From the NCBI GenBank assembly GCA_041685735.1, contig JAWLFE010000003.1, forward strand, positions 48,476 through 112,475: a DNA stretch of 64,000 nucleotides, written 5' to 3'. The DNA is from CSSed11-175R1 sp041685735 (GTDB lineage: Bacteria; Actinomycetota; Nitriliruptoria; Nitriliruptorales; Nitriliruptoraceae). Positions 7,970 through 16,078 of this stretch are shown one piece after another; position 1 is the stretch's first letter; the number at the start of each line of letters is the position of its first letter. The notes below the pieces were generated by a model. It was given only the letters and a program-made list of their open reading frames with translations. It had not been told where the DNA came from and did not search any database. The position numbers and the translations under genes were made by a program.

Positions 7970-9463
7970 TCACCCGGTGCTGGTGCGGAGCTCGACCCGG
8001 GCGCAGCCCTGCGCGTCGAGCACGACCTCGGCCGTGGCGTCCGGGACGACGTCGGGATCTGCACGCACCGTGACCTCCTCGTCCGGGTCCAGGGTCGGGA
8101 AGACGAAGAGCTCGCCACTGGCTGGGCGGTAGAGCGCCGGGGTCTCGCGCCCGTCGCAGTTGAAGTCTCCGAACAGCAACGTGTCCGGCTCGTCACCGGG
8201 CAGGTCGAAGCGTCGGAGCTGTCCGTCGATGGCGACCTCCAGGACCTGCCCGTCCCAGGCGGCCGGCACGCTGCAGCCCCGGCCATCGATGTCGGCGGGC
8301 TGCGTCGGAGCGTTCAGGATGGGCGTGACGGCGTCCGGACATGCCGGTGGTGCAGCGCGTGGAGTGACGACCGGCTCGGTCGGCTCGGCGGGGCGCTCCT
8401 CGGGGTCGATGTCGGTTGGCTCATCAGCCCCCGACGCGGGGGGTCGGCCCCGTGTCGGGTCCGCCGGCTGCTCCGGCAGGGTGTGCTGGATGGTGGCTTG
8501 CTCTCCGCCGCTCGTTGCCAGCCACGTGACGATCCCGACGGGGATGGAGACGACCAAGGCCGCTGCGACGAGCAGCAGTCGCCGATCCGTCGATGGTCGG
8601 ATCGTCGGGGAGACGGCCGCCGGTGGTGGCGACGGTCCGGAGCTGAGCCGACGCCGGGAAGCATCGAGGGCGTCTGCCATCTCGGCGATCGTGGAGAACC
8701 GCTCCGCGGGGTCGCGGTGCAGACCGCGATCGATGATCGCCGCGAGATCGGACGGGACCTCGACCAGCTCGTCTGCCGGGACGTGGCTGCCCCGTCCCGA
8801 CGCCGTGAGCGTCTCCTGGGGGTTCGACCCGGTGGCGGGGGGCACGCCGGTCAGTGCCGCGTAGAGGGTCGCGGCGAGCCCGTAGATGTCGGTGGTCGCG
8901 TCGCGCGGTTGCCCGTCCACGCTGCTCGCCGGATCGAGGTAGTCGGCGGTGCCGATGGCCGGGTCGGGCTCGCCGCGGAGGTGTGCTGCTCCGACGTCGG
9001 CCACCAGCGGGCGCCCTTCGGCGTCGAACAGGATGTTGGTCGGCTTCAGGTCCCCGTGGATGATCCCGGTGTCGTGGCTCGCGGCCAGGGCCGCGCCGAT
9101 ACGCGCGCCCAGGTCCGCGACCTGGATCGCGTCGAGCCCGCCCTGGAGGCGACCGAGCAGGTCGGCCAGGGATCCCCCCGGGGCGTAGCGGGTGACGATC
9201 GCGACACCTGGATCATCCGCGACGATGTCGAGGATCGGCAGGATGCCCGGGTGCGACAGACGTGCCAACGCGTCGGCGTCCTGACGGAGCGCGTCGAGCG
9301 CCGCGCGGTCCGTGTCGAGCAGCAGTCGCTTGATCGCCACGACCCGGCCGGGCCGTCCGGCAGGTTCGGCCCGCCAGACCTCAGCGATCGGACCCTGGCC
9401 GATGCGATCACGCAGGACGTACCCGGGGAACGGTTGGCTGGACGCGCCCTGCGCCGTCGCCAT
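7970..9463 (-). CDS. Membrane Ser/Thr protein kinase with extracytoplasmic FG-GAP-like domain
   Basis: 497 residues. The cytoplasmic PknB-type kinase domain (~13-270) has the glycine loop IGQGPIAEVW, VAIK lysine (K45), catalytic HGDLKPTN (D138) and a metal-binding DVG in place of DFG. The usual HRD arginine is glycine. All essential Lys/Asp/Asn residues are present, so activity is likely. A single membrane helix (~294-314, LLLVAAALVVSIPVGIV) leads to a Pro/Glu-rich linker and an external domain with the Ca-binding-like stretch FGDFNCDGRETPALYRP, as in FG-GAP/VCBS repeats. The ATG at 9463 has GGGGAG upstream, and a perfect 19-bp hairpin lies directly before it. It is divergent from the LysM/Tad locus, so a role in controlling the pilus or cell wall is plausible but unproven. 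Confidence 0.9.
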   Translation of the reverse strand: MATAQGASSQPFPGYVLRDRIGQGPIAEVWRAEPAGRPGRVVAIKRLLLDTDRAALDALRQDADALARLSHPGILPILDIVADDPGVAIVTRYAPGGSLADLLGRLQGGLDAIQVADLGARIGAALAASHDTGIIHGDLKPTNILFDAEGRPLVADVGAAHLRGEPDPAIGTADYLDPASSVDGQPRDATTDIYGLAATLYAALTGVPPATGSNPQETLTASGRGSHVPADELVEVPSDLAAIIDRGLHRDPAERFSTIAEMADALDASRRRLSSGPSPPPAAVSPTIRPSTDRRLLLVAAALVVSIPVGIVTWLATSGGEQATIQHTLPEQPADPTRGRPPASGADEPTDIDPEERPAEPTEPVVTPRAAPPACPDAVTPILNAPTQPADIDGRGCSVPAAWDGQVLEVAIDGQLRRFDLPGDEPDTLLFGDFNCDGRETPALYRPASGELFVFPTLDPDEEVTVRADPDVVPDATAEVVLDAQGCARVELRTSTG

Positions 9464-9476
9464 CAGCTCCCCCGTA

Positions 9477-9519
9477 CCGGTCCGAGCCAGCCTACTGGTC
9501 GTAGGCTGGCTCGGACCGG
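9477..9519. promoter_or_regulatory. Perfect 19-bp inverted repeat with 5-nt loop
   Basis: CCGGTCCGAGCCAGCCTAC (9477-9495), loop TGGTC, and its exact reverse complement (9501-9519). It sits between divergent genes, so it is not an ordinary terminator. In the kinase mRNA it would form a strong hairpin ending 5-10 nt before the ribosome site of the Ser/Thr kinase; it could also be a DNA operator for both directions. Confidence 0.75.
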
Positions 9520-9547
9520 CGGGGGTCGATGGCTATCCCCAAGTACT

Positions 9548-9576
9548 GAGGAACATCAGGATGCACGGAGTAATAC
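9548..9576 (+). promoter_or_regulatory. Possible promoter for the LysM gene
   Basis: TAATAC at 9571-9576 is a good -10 element; upstream is GAGGAAC, resembling the GGAAC -35 used by some alternative sigma factors. No standard -35 is present. It precedes the LysM gene start by ~50 nt. Confidence 0.3.
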
Positions 9577-9625
9577 GGGAGGCTATGGTGTGTCCATCAA
9601 CCGGATGGCGTGCCAGGGGGGATGC

Positions 9626-10609
9626 ATGGTCGATCATCGTTCTGGCCTCTCCGGTGGCGTGCGAACCGGCCAGCCGCTCGCCCCGTCCCCGGGGTCCATC
9701 TCCGCCCCCCGCCGGGTGGGGCCGCTGGTGCTCTGGATGGCCGGTCTGGTGGTGGGGACCCTGGCGTTCCATGCGCTCGGGACGGGACATCTCGCGCCGC
9801 CGCCGGCGTCGCCCTCGGGGTGGGCCGGATGGGCTGCTGGTCGAGACCCGTTGCTGGCCACGGTGGCCGTGCTCCGCCTCGTGGTCCTGGCCCTGGCCTG
9901 GTACCTCGTCGGGGCGACCAGCCTCGGACTGCTCGTGCGGTTGCTGCGCGCCGCGCGACTCGTTCGTCTCGCCGATGCGCTGACCATCCCGATGGTTCGT
10001 CGGATGCTGCAGGGCGCCATGGGGTTGACGATGGCGACCGCCGTGGTGACGGCGACGATGCCGACCGTCGACCCGGACCGGATGGCGGTGTCGAGTGCAT
10101 CGACCCAGCCGGCCGAGGTCGGATGGGATGGCCCGGTCGGGTCACCGACGGTGACCGGCGTGAACCGGGACGCCATCGCGGAGCCCGGGCTCGTCCGGCC
10201 GCACCCGGACGGCGGTGCGCTCATCCTCCGAGGGGCGGACGCGCGCAGCGCTGAGGAGGAGCCGGCGGATCCTCCGCCGGCATCGGACGCCCTGACGCTG
10301 CGTCCCCGCCCGTTGGAGACCGACGGGTCCCGTGAGCAGTACGAGGCCGATCCCCAGGTGCTCGACCAGGTACACGAGCACGAGGTGCGTGCCGGCGAGT
10401 CGTTCTGGTCCATCGCGGAGGGGACGGTCGCGTCGAGCCTCGGCCGACCACCGACCGAAGCGGAGGTGCGTGACCACTGGCAGGCGCTGGTCGCGGCCAA
10501 CCAGGACCGCCTCGCCGTCGCCGGAGACGCTGACCTGATCTTCCCTGGGCAGCGGTTCGTGGTGCCTGCGGTCCGTGCCACCCCGGACGCCGAGGGATCC
10601 GGATCGTGA
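9626..10609 (+). CDS. Membrane protein with C-terminal LysM domain
   Basis: Start ATG 9626 follows CAGGGGGG. The 327-residue product has three hydrophobic stretches (~30-51, ~73-104, ~128-148), a long disordered acidic/Pro segment, and a C-terminal LysM-like domain (~250-320: EHEVRAGESFWSIAEGT ... LIFPGQRFVVP), which in known families binds peptidoglycan. It stands first in the Tad pilus locus and overlaps the next gene by 4 nt (GTGA). LysM proteins commonly accompany actinobacterial Tad loci; an anchoring or envelope-positioning role for the pilus is inference. Confidence 0.8.
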   Translation: MVDHRSGLSGGVRTGQPLAPSPGSISAPRRVGPLVLWMAGLVVGTLAFHALGTGHLAPPPASPSGWAGWAAGRDPLLATVAVLRLVVLALAWYLVGATSLGLLVRLLRAARLVRLADALTIPMVRRMLQGAMGLTMATAVVTATMPTVDPDRMAVSSASTQPAEVGWDGPVGSPTVTGVNRDAIAEPGLVRPHPDGGALILRGADARSAEEEPADPPPASDALTLRPRPLETDGSREQYEADPQVLDQVHEHEVRAGESFWSIAEGTVASSLGRPPTEAEVRDHWQALVAANQDRLAVAGDADLIFPGQRFVVPAVRATPDAEGSGS

Positions 10610-11166
10610 CGGCGTGGCGACCAACGGAACCTGATCCACTGTTGGATCTGGCCGATGACGCGGCCCGGCAGCTCGCGGTCCACGCCCGTCAGGAGGAGCG
10701 TGACCGCCGCGAGCGCGCGGCTGATCTGGCGACCTGGGTCGGCACGCTCCGTGACATCGCGGAGCGGAGACTGCTGGTCGCCGTCACCAGCGGATCCGGT
10801 CGTGTCCACCGGGGATCGTTGATCGCGATCGGGATCGACCACATCGCGCTGCGACAGCCGGCCGGGTCGGTGGTCTTCGTGGCATCGGCAGCCATCCGGA
10901 TGGTGCGTCCCCAGCCAGGCAGTGGCGTGACCGCCACCGGCGACCGCGAACACGCCCAGGATCGCACGCTGGCTGAAGCGCTATCGCGGATCGCGGAGGA
11001 GCGCCGTGAGGTGGCGATCCACCTCGCGGATGTGCAGGACGGTCTCCAGGGCATGGTGCTCGGCTTCGGCGAGGACGTGCTCACGCTGCGCCTCGCTGGA
11101 CCAGACCGCGGGGTGATCTACATCCCGATCGGTGCCGTCGAGGAGGTCCTGTGGGCGGCGCCGTGA
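10606..11166 (+). CDS. Conserved-looking hypothetical protein of the Tad locus
   Basis: 186 residues, GTG start overlapping the LysM gene stop by 4 nt, so translationally coupled. No signal peptide or membrane helix. The N-terminal third is a charged helix (LAVHARQEERDRRERAADL); two similar beta-rich segments follow (RVHRGSLIAIGIDHIALRQ and GMVLGFGEDVLTLRL ... VIYIPIGAVEEV), resembling a duplicated small-barrel fold. I do not recognise the family. Its coupling to the LysM gene suggests a cytoplasmic accessory of the pilus or a surface regulator. Confidence 0.7.
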   Translation: MTAWRPTEPDPLLDLADDAARQLAVHARQEERDRRERAADLATWVGTLRDIAERRLLVAVTSGSGRVHRGSLIAIGIDHIALRQPAGSVVFVASAAIRMVRPQPGSGVTATGDREHAQDRTLAEALSRIAEERREVAIHLADVQDGLQGMVLGFGEDVLTLRLAGPDRGVIYIPIGAVEEVLWAAP

Positions 11167-11189
11167 CGGTGCGTGACCTGGGTGGGGCG

Positions 11190-11420
11190 TCAGGCCTCTT
11201 CGGGCCCGTGATCCGCGTAGAGGTGTTCGAGGTCGCCCGGCGCGATCCGTGCCTGATCGATGAAGGCATCGACCTCGTCCTCCTGGAGGCGGATGACGCG
11301 GCCGAACTTGTACGCGGGGACCTGCCCGCTGTCGATCAGTCGGTAGAGCGTCCGACTCGTGATCCCCAGCCGTCGGGCCGCTTCCTTGGTGCTGAGCCAG
11401 TTGATCTGTTCACGCGCCAT
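11190..11420 (-). CDS. Small excisionase-like / MerR-type helix-turn-helix protein
   Basis: 76 residues from the ATG at 11420, chosen because GGAGG lies eight bases upstream; an in-frame start 24 nt further up lacks a site. The sequence WLSTKEAARRLGITSRTLYRLI ... VPAYKFGRVIRLQEDEVDAFI is the winged helix-turn-helix of the excisionase/BldC-like family. In actinobacteria such proteins are often stand-alone regulators rather than phage excisionases, and no integrase is nearby. It is divergent from cpaB across a 215-nt gap and is a likely regulator of the pilus operon. Confidence 0.8.
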   Translation of the reverse strand: MAREQINWLSTKEAARRLGITSRTLYRLIDSGQVPAYKFGRVIRLQEDEVDAFIDQARIAPGDLEHLYADHGPEEA

Positions 11421-11635
11421 CTCGTTCCCTCCGATCTTCTCCAACGCTACCTCGGTACGGACGGGATGTCCATGTCCCGCGGTGGTGCCGTCCGCGTCGG
11501 ATCAGGTCCAGGCACGTCCCACGGGCCCCAGCGCGGGACCGATTCGCTATCTTTCGCGCCGCTGCCGAGCGAGACCGTCCGCTCCACCGTGGGCCCGAGC
11601 GGTCTCGATCGACGGCAGCGATCGGGGGGATGTCC

Positions 11636-12526
11636 ATGGCCGACGTGAGCACGGTGGCGACCACCGAGAGCGACGGGGCGTCGGACGGTGGGGCCGTGGG
11701 GCGACGGATCCGACGGCAACGCGGCCTTCCCGGCGGTCGGGCGGTCGTCGGTGCTCTGCTGGTCTCGGCGGCGGCGGTCGCCGTGTTCGCAGCCTACCTG
11801 AACGCGACGTCCGAACCGGCGACGCGTTACGTGGTCGCCAGCGGAGCTATCGCACCGGGGACCATGATCGAGGACCGGCAGGCCGCGCTCGAACTGTTCT
11901 CCGCCGCCCCCATCGATCTGTTGCCACCGGTCGATGGGCGGGTCTTCCTCGTCGACGAGATCGACTCCCTGGTCGGTCAGGTCGTGATCGTGGCACTCGA
12001 GCGTGGCGACCTGCTGCAGCGCAGCGCGGTGCTCGAGGCCGGTGGCGTCGGCGATGCGCAGGTCATGTCCTTCTCGGTGCCCCGCTCGGATGCGGTCGCG
12101 GGCGACCTCGTGCCCGGCGAGCGCATCGACGTCCTCGCCACCTACACCTTGGATGGCGAGACCTTCACCTCCTTCATCGTCCGGGGCGTGCCGCTGGTCG
12201 GGGTCGAAGCCGGAACCGGGGGTGGCGGCGGTTCCGTCACGCTCACCGTTGCCGTCAGCAGCCTCACGGACGTCCAGGCGCTCGGCCACGCGGTCCACAC
12301 CGCGTCGGTCTTCGTGACCCGATCGACCGCCACCGGGCAGGACGCCGATCGGGCCCCGGGCGCCTTCGTGCCGTCGGCTGATGCTCCCGGGCCCCGTCCC
12401 GACCCGGCGGTGGTCCTGCGCCCCGGGACCACACCCGACCAGGAGGGAACCGCGGACCAGGGGCGTCGGTCGGATGGCGGCCAGGAGGGCCCGGATCGGG
12501 ACGACGGCGCGGAGGGCGATGACTGA
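11636..12526 (+). CDS. cpaB: Flp pilus assembly protein CpaB/RcpC (SAF domain)
   Basis: 296 residues from ATG 11636; the nearby ATG at 11630 abuts the GGGGGG site and is less likely. One N-terminal membrane helix (VVGALLVSAAAVAVFAAYL) is followed by a SAF domain (RYVVASGAIAPGTMI ... LERGDLLQRSAVL) and the RcpC/CpaB C-domain (VPRSDAVAGDLVPGERIDVLATY ... VRGVPLVGV). CpaB is the periplasmic or exoplasmic assembly factor of Tad pili. The disordered acidic C-terminal tail is typical for actinobacteria. It overlaps tadZ by 1 nt (TGATG), beginning a tightly coupled operon to tadC. Confidence 0.85.
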   Translation: MADVSTVATTESDGASDGGAVGRRIRRQRGLPGGRAVVGALLVSAAAVAVFAAYLNATSEPATRYVVASGAIAPGTMIEDRQAALELFSAAPIDLLPPVDGRVFLVDEIDSLVGQVVIVALERGDLLQRSAVLEAGGVGDAQVMSFSVPRSDAVAGDLVPGERIDVLATYTLDGETFTSFIVRGVPLVGVEAGTGGGGGSVTLTVAVSSLTDVQALGHAVHTASVFVTRSTATGQDADRAPGAFVPSADAPGPRPDPAVVLRPGTTPDQEGTADQGRRSDGGQEGPDRDDGAEGDD

Positions 12527-13863
12527 TGCGCGAGCGGTACGTCTTGCTCGGCCTGGCCCGTGCGCGCGCCGACTGGTTCCGGGCGGTCGGTCAGTGGTCG
12601 ACATCTGCGGCGCTTCCCGCCGAGTTCGTCAGATGTGTCTCAGCTGAGGAACTCCGGGCCCGCCTCGCCTCCGGTCGCGCGTTCTCGGCAGCACTCGTCG
12701 ACGGTTCGACCGCCGGTGTCGATCGGGACCTGATCGCGGTGGCCAGGGAGGCCGGGTGTGCGGTCCTGGTCGTCGACGACGGGCGCGCGACACGGGATTG
12801 GCGAGAGCTCGGGGCGGCCGCCGTGCTGGCATCCGCGTTCTCCCGCGACGAACTACTCGAGGTCCTGGCGGCCACCTCGACGATGGTGGGTGCCGCGACC
12901 GTCGATGACGTCGGGCCGGCCCCGCACGACGTGCGGGGCCGTGGCCGCCTGCTCGCCGTGACCGGTCCGGGTGGGACCGGTGCGTCCGTGACCGCGATCG
13001 CCCTGGCGCAGGGGCTCGCGACCGGGGAGGGGACGCCCGCCCCCCGTCGACGCAGGCCGGGACCGCGTCCACCGACGGTGCTCCTGGCCGATCTCTGCCG
13101 GACGGCGGATCAGGCGATGCTCCACGACTCGCGCGTCGTGGTTCCGGGGATCCAGGAGATCGTCGAGGCCCACCGCACCTCGACACCGCTGCGTCAGCAG
13201 TTGCTCGATCAGACCTTCGAGGTGCCGCTGCGGGGGTACCGCCTCGTGCTCGGGATGCGTCGTGCCCGTCACTGGGTCGCGATCCGTCCGCGCGCGTTCG
13301 ACGCGACGCTGGACTCGCTGCAACGGCTCACGGACATCGTCGTCGCCGACGTCGATCCGGATGTGGAAGGTGAGGATGACGCGGGCTCCATCGACGTCGA
13401 GGAGCGCAACCTCCTGGCCCGCGCGACGCTGGCACGGGCCGACGCCGCCCTGGTGGTCGGCGAGCCCACGATGAAGGGTTTGTTCGCGCTGGTCCGCACG
13501 CTCTCGGATCTGCTCGGGCTCGGCGTCCCTGTCGATCGGCTGATCCCGGTCATCTCGCGCTCCCCCCGGTCACCGCGTCAGCGGGCCGAGATCTCTTCGA
13601 GCCTGGCTGCGCTGCTGTCCTCGAGCGCCGGGACGACCGCGGAGCGTCTGGTCGCCCCGGTTCACGTCCCGACCCGCGATCTCGACACCGCCCTGCGCGA
13701 CGGGGTGGCTCTTCCCGGGGCGGCTCCACGCATCCTCGCCCGGTCGGTCATGGCGGTCCTGGCCCGCGCAACGGAGGTCCCCGTGGAGCCCGACGCGGCA
13801 GCCGTCCCGGTGGTGCCCGGCTCGTTGTCCGCCTTCACCTCGCAGGAGCCTCCGCGCTCATGA
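12526..13863 (+). CDS. TadZ/CpaE-like pilus localisation ATPase, degenerate P-loop
   Basis: 445 residues: an N-terminal receiver-like alpha/beta domain (~1-125) and a MinD/ParA-like domain (~140-420). The deviant Walker A that would read GKGGVGKT is GPGGTGAS (~147-154), lacking both the signature and the P-loop lysine; the expected second-motif region reads LLADLCRTADQAML. TadZ proteins localise the pilus machinery to a pole and often have atypical ATPase motifs, so it probably binds nucleotide weakly or acts as a scaffold. It lies between cpaB and tadA with overlapping ends. Confidence 0.8.
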   Translation: MRERYVLLGLARARADWFRAVGQWSTSAALPAEFVRCVSAEELRARLASGRAFSAALVDGSTAGVDRDLIAVAREAGCAVLVVDDGRATRDWRELGAAAVLASAFSRDELLEVLAATSTMVGAATVDDVGPAPHDVRGRGRLLAVTGPGGTGASVTAIALAQGLATGEGTPAPRRRRPGPRPPTVLLADLCRTADQAMLHDSRVVVPGIQEIVEAHRTSTPLRQQLLDQTFEVPLRGYRLVLGMRRARHWVAIRPRAFDATLDSLQRLTDIVVADVDPDVEGEDDAGSIDVEERNLLARATLARADAALVVGEPTMKGLFALVRTLSDLLGLGVPVDRLIPVISRSPRSPRQRAEISSSLAALLSSSAGTTAERLVAPVHVPTRDLDTALRDGVALPGAAPRILARSVMAVLARATEVPVEPDAAAVPVVPGSLSAFTSQEPPRS

Positions 13864-15170
13864 GTGCGTTCGAATCACCCCTGGTCGACATCGAGCAGCG
13901 CGTCCTGCAGCGCGCCAAGGACGAGAGCCTCGACATCGACAGCGACGGTGCCAACACGCGCCTGCGCGACCTGCTCGAGGAAGAGGTGGAGCGGTGGAGT
14001 CTCGACTTCAAGCATGGGCTGCGGCCGTTCGATCTGCCCGACCCGGCGATGGTCGTCGAGCGTGCGGAACGCAACCTGACCGGGTACGGCCCGTTGGAAA
14101 CGCTCCTGGCCGACGACGATGTCTGGGAGGTCATGATCAACGGACCCGACCAGATCTTCGTCAAGCGGCACGCGGGGGTCTCTGGCTACCACGACGAGGC
14201 CTTCCACGACGATGAGCACGTCATCCGCACGCTCACGAAGGTCCTGGACGACGCGTCCCGGTCTCACCGCAAGCTCGACCCATCCGAAGGGCTGCAGGAC
14301 GCACAGTTGGACTCCGGGGCACGCCTGCACATCGTGCACCGGGACATCGGCCGCGGGTCACACCTGATCGTCAACATCCGCAAGTTCACCGGTGTGGCGT
14401 TCCGGTCGCTGGATGAACTCTCCAACCGGGGCATGATGCCGCCGCAGGTGGCTGAGTTCCTCCGTGCCGCGGCCCGGGCACGGCTGTCGATCGTCTTCGC
14501 CGGGCCACCGGGATCCGGGAAGACCACCCTGCTGTCCTGCTGCACCGCGGAACTCGACCCGAGCCTGCGGGTGGTCACCGCCGAGGAGGTCTTCGAGGTC
14601 GACGTTCCCCTACCCAACGTGGCATCGATGCAGACGCGGGCCGGGCGCCCCGATCGGCCCGAGGTCGATCTGCGCCGACTCGTGGCTGGGTTCCTGCGCA
14701 TGGCGCCGGACGTCGCCATCGTCGGTGAGGTCCGGGACCGTGAGGCACTGCCCCTGCTGCTGACCCTCTCATCCGGCGTCACGGGCTACACGACGATCCA
14801 CGCGGGGTCGGCCCGTCAGGCCCTGTCGCGGTTGCGTTTCATCTGTCAGCTGGCGGACACCCGCTCCGAGCTCCCGATGTCCGCACTGAACTCCCTGGTG
14901 ACCGAAGCCATCGACATCGTGGTCCACAGCTCGCGGGTCAACGGCGTGCCGCAGGTGGGCGAGGTCATCGCGGTCGAGGAACAGCAGACGGGTGACGGTG
15001 GGACGGCCTTCACGATCACGGAGCTGTTCTCCCGTGATGGCCCCGACGGACCGTTGCGCTGGACCGGCGCGGTGCCGGTGCGCATCGATCGACCGATGCG
15101 CGCGGCCGGCTACGAGGTCCGCCATCTGCTGGATGACGGTCGCGGTCCGATCGAGGGAGCCCGCGCATGA
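13860..15170 (+). CDS. tadA: Tad pilus assembly/secretion ATPase TadA (CpaF)
   Basis: 436-residue cytoplasmic motor of the type II/IV secretion ATPase superfamily. Walker A GPPGSGKTTLL (~215-225), the Asp box region, Walker B VAIVGEVRDREA and the His box YTTIHAGSARQAL are all present. It powers pilin polymerisation through TadB/TadC. ATG overlaps the tadZ stop by 4 nt and its own stop overlaps tadB by 4 nt. Confidence 0.95.
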   Translation: MSAFESPLVDIEQRVLQRAKDESLDIDSDGANTRLRDLLEEEVERWSLDFKHGLRPFDLPDPAMVVERAERNLTGYGPLETLLADDDVWEVMINGPDQIFVKRHAGVSGYHDEAFHDDEHVIRTLTKVLDDASRSHRKLDPSEGLQDAQLDSGARLHIVHRDIGRGSHLIVNIRKFTGVAFRSLDELSNRGMMPPQVAEFLRAAARARLSIVFAGPPGSGKTTLLSCCTAELDPSLRVVTAEEVFEVDVPLPNVASMQTRAGRPDRPEVDLRRLVAGFLRMAPDVAIVGEVRDREALPLLLTLSSGVTGYTTIHAGSARQALSRLRFICQLADTRSELPMSALNSLVTEAIDIVVHSSRVNGVPQVGEVIAVEEQQTGDGGTAFTITELFSRDGPDGPLRWTGAVPVRIDRPMRAAGYEVRHLLDDGRGPIEGARA

Positions 15171-16078
15171 CCCCCGGGGCCGCCGCGTTCCTGCTCGCGC
15201 TCGTCGCGGCCTACGGGGTGTTCCTCCTCTACACCGCGGTGGTCTTCGGCTGGCGCGGTGTCGGGGTGTCCCCTGGCATCGGCGCACGCCGGTCCCGACG
15301 GCGGAGCGTCGATGATTTCCTGGTCCAGGCCGGGCTCGAGAACATCCGCCTCGTCGAGTTCATCGGCGTGGAGATGGTGCTGTTCGTGGTGGCCGGCGCC
15401 ATCGGGTTCGCCGTCTACGGTGGCGCATCGGCCGCTGCCGTCGTGGCTGCCGCAGCGGCCGCGATCCCGATCGCATCGGCACGGTCGCGGCGGCGCGCAC
15501 GTCGTGACCTCGCACGCGAGGCGTGGCCACGCATGATCGAGGAGATCCGCCTGCAGGCGGTCAGCCTGGGACGCTCGATCCCGCAGGCGTTGCTGCGGGT
15601 GGGCCTGCGCGGACCGGAGGAGTTGCGTCCGGCGTTCGTCGCCGCGCAACGCGAGTGGCTCATCTCGACCGACTTCGAACGCACGCTGAACGTCATCAAG
15701 GCGCATCTGGCCGATCCGACCGCCGATGCCGTCTGTGAGACGTTGCTGATCGCCCACGAGATCGGTGGGACGGACGTCGATCAGCGGCTCCGAGCCCTGA
15801 TCGAGGATCGGATCCAGGACCTGCAGGGCCGCAAGGATGCCCGGGCCAAGCAGGCCGGCGTGCGGTTCGCGCGGTACTTCGTGCTGATCGTGCCGTTCGG
15901 GATGGCCCTGGTCGGTCTGCTCATCGGCGACGGGCGAGCCGCCTACGAATCCACCACGGGACAGGTCGCGGTCCTGGGTGCGTTCGGCCTGATGGCGCTG
16001 TGCTGGGCCTGGGCGGGACAGCTGCTGAAGCTCCCCGAGGAGCAGCGTGTCTTCACCGAGGACGGAGGGACGGTGTGA
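15167..16078 (+). CDS. tadB: Tad pilus inner-membrane platform protein TadB
   Basis: 303 residues with a T2SSF (GspF) domain: helices near 7-27, 66-100 and at the C-terminus (VLIVPFGMALVGLLIG, AFGLMALCWAWAG) flank a cytoplasmic helical domain with the typical RMIEEIRLQAVSLGRSI and IAHEIGGTDVDQRLRAL segments. Partner of TadC and TadA. 4-nt overlaps on both sides. Confidence 0.9.
   Translation: MTPGAAAFLLALVAAYGVFLLYTAVVFGWRGVGVSPGIGARRSRRRSVDDFLVQAGLENIRLVEFIGVEMVLFVVAGAIGFAVYGGASAAAVVAAAAAAIPIASARSRRRARRDLAREAWPRMIEEIRLQAVSLGRSIPQALLRVGLRGPEELRPAFVAAQREWLISTDFERTLNVIKAHLADPTADAVCETLLIAHEIGGTDVDQRLRALIEDRIQDLQGRKDARAKQAGVRFARYFVLIVPFGMALVGLLIGDGRAAYESTTGQVAVLGAFGLMALCWAWAGQLLKLPEEQRVFTEDGGTV

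Noticed and set aside
9477..9519. Rho-independent terminator
   Set aside because: It lies between divergent genes with no gene ending there and has no T-run.
7709..9625. Rightward open frame continuing through the Ser/Thr kinase gene into the LysM gene
   Set aside because: The upstream part is antisense to the kinase; the real LysM start is ATG 9626 with its own ribosome site.
11190..11420. Excisionase of a mobile element
   Set aside because: No integrase, attachment repeat or phage gene nearby; the protein family includes ordinary regulators.
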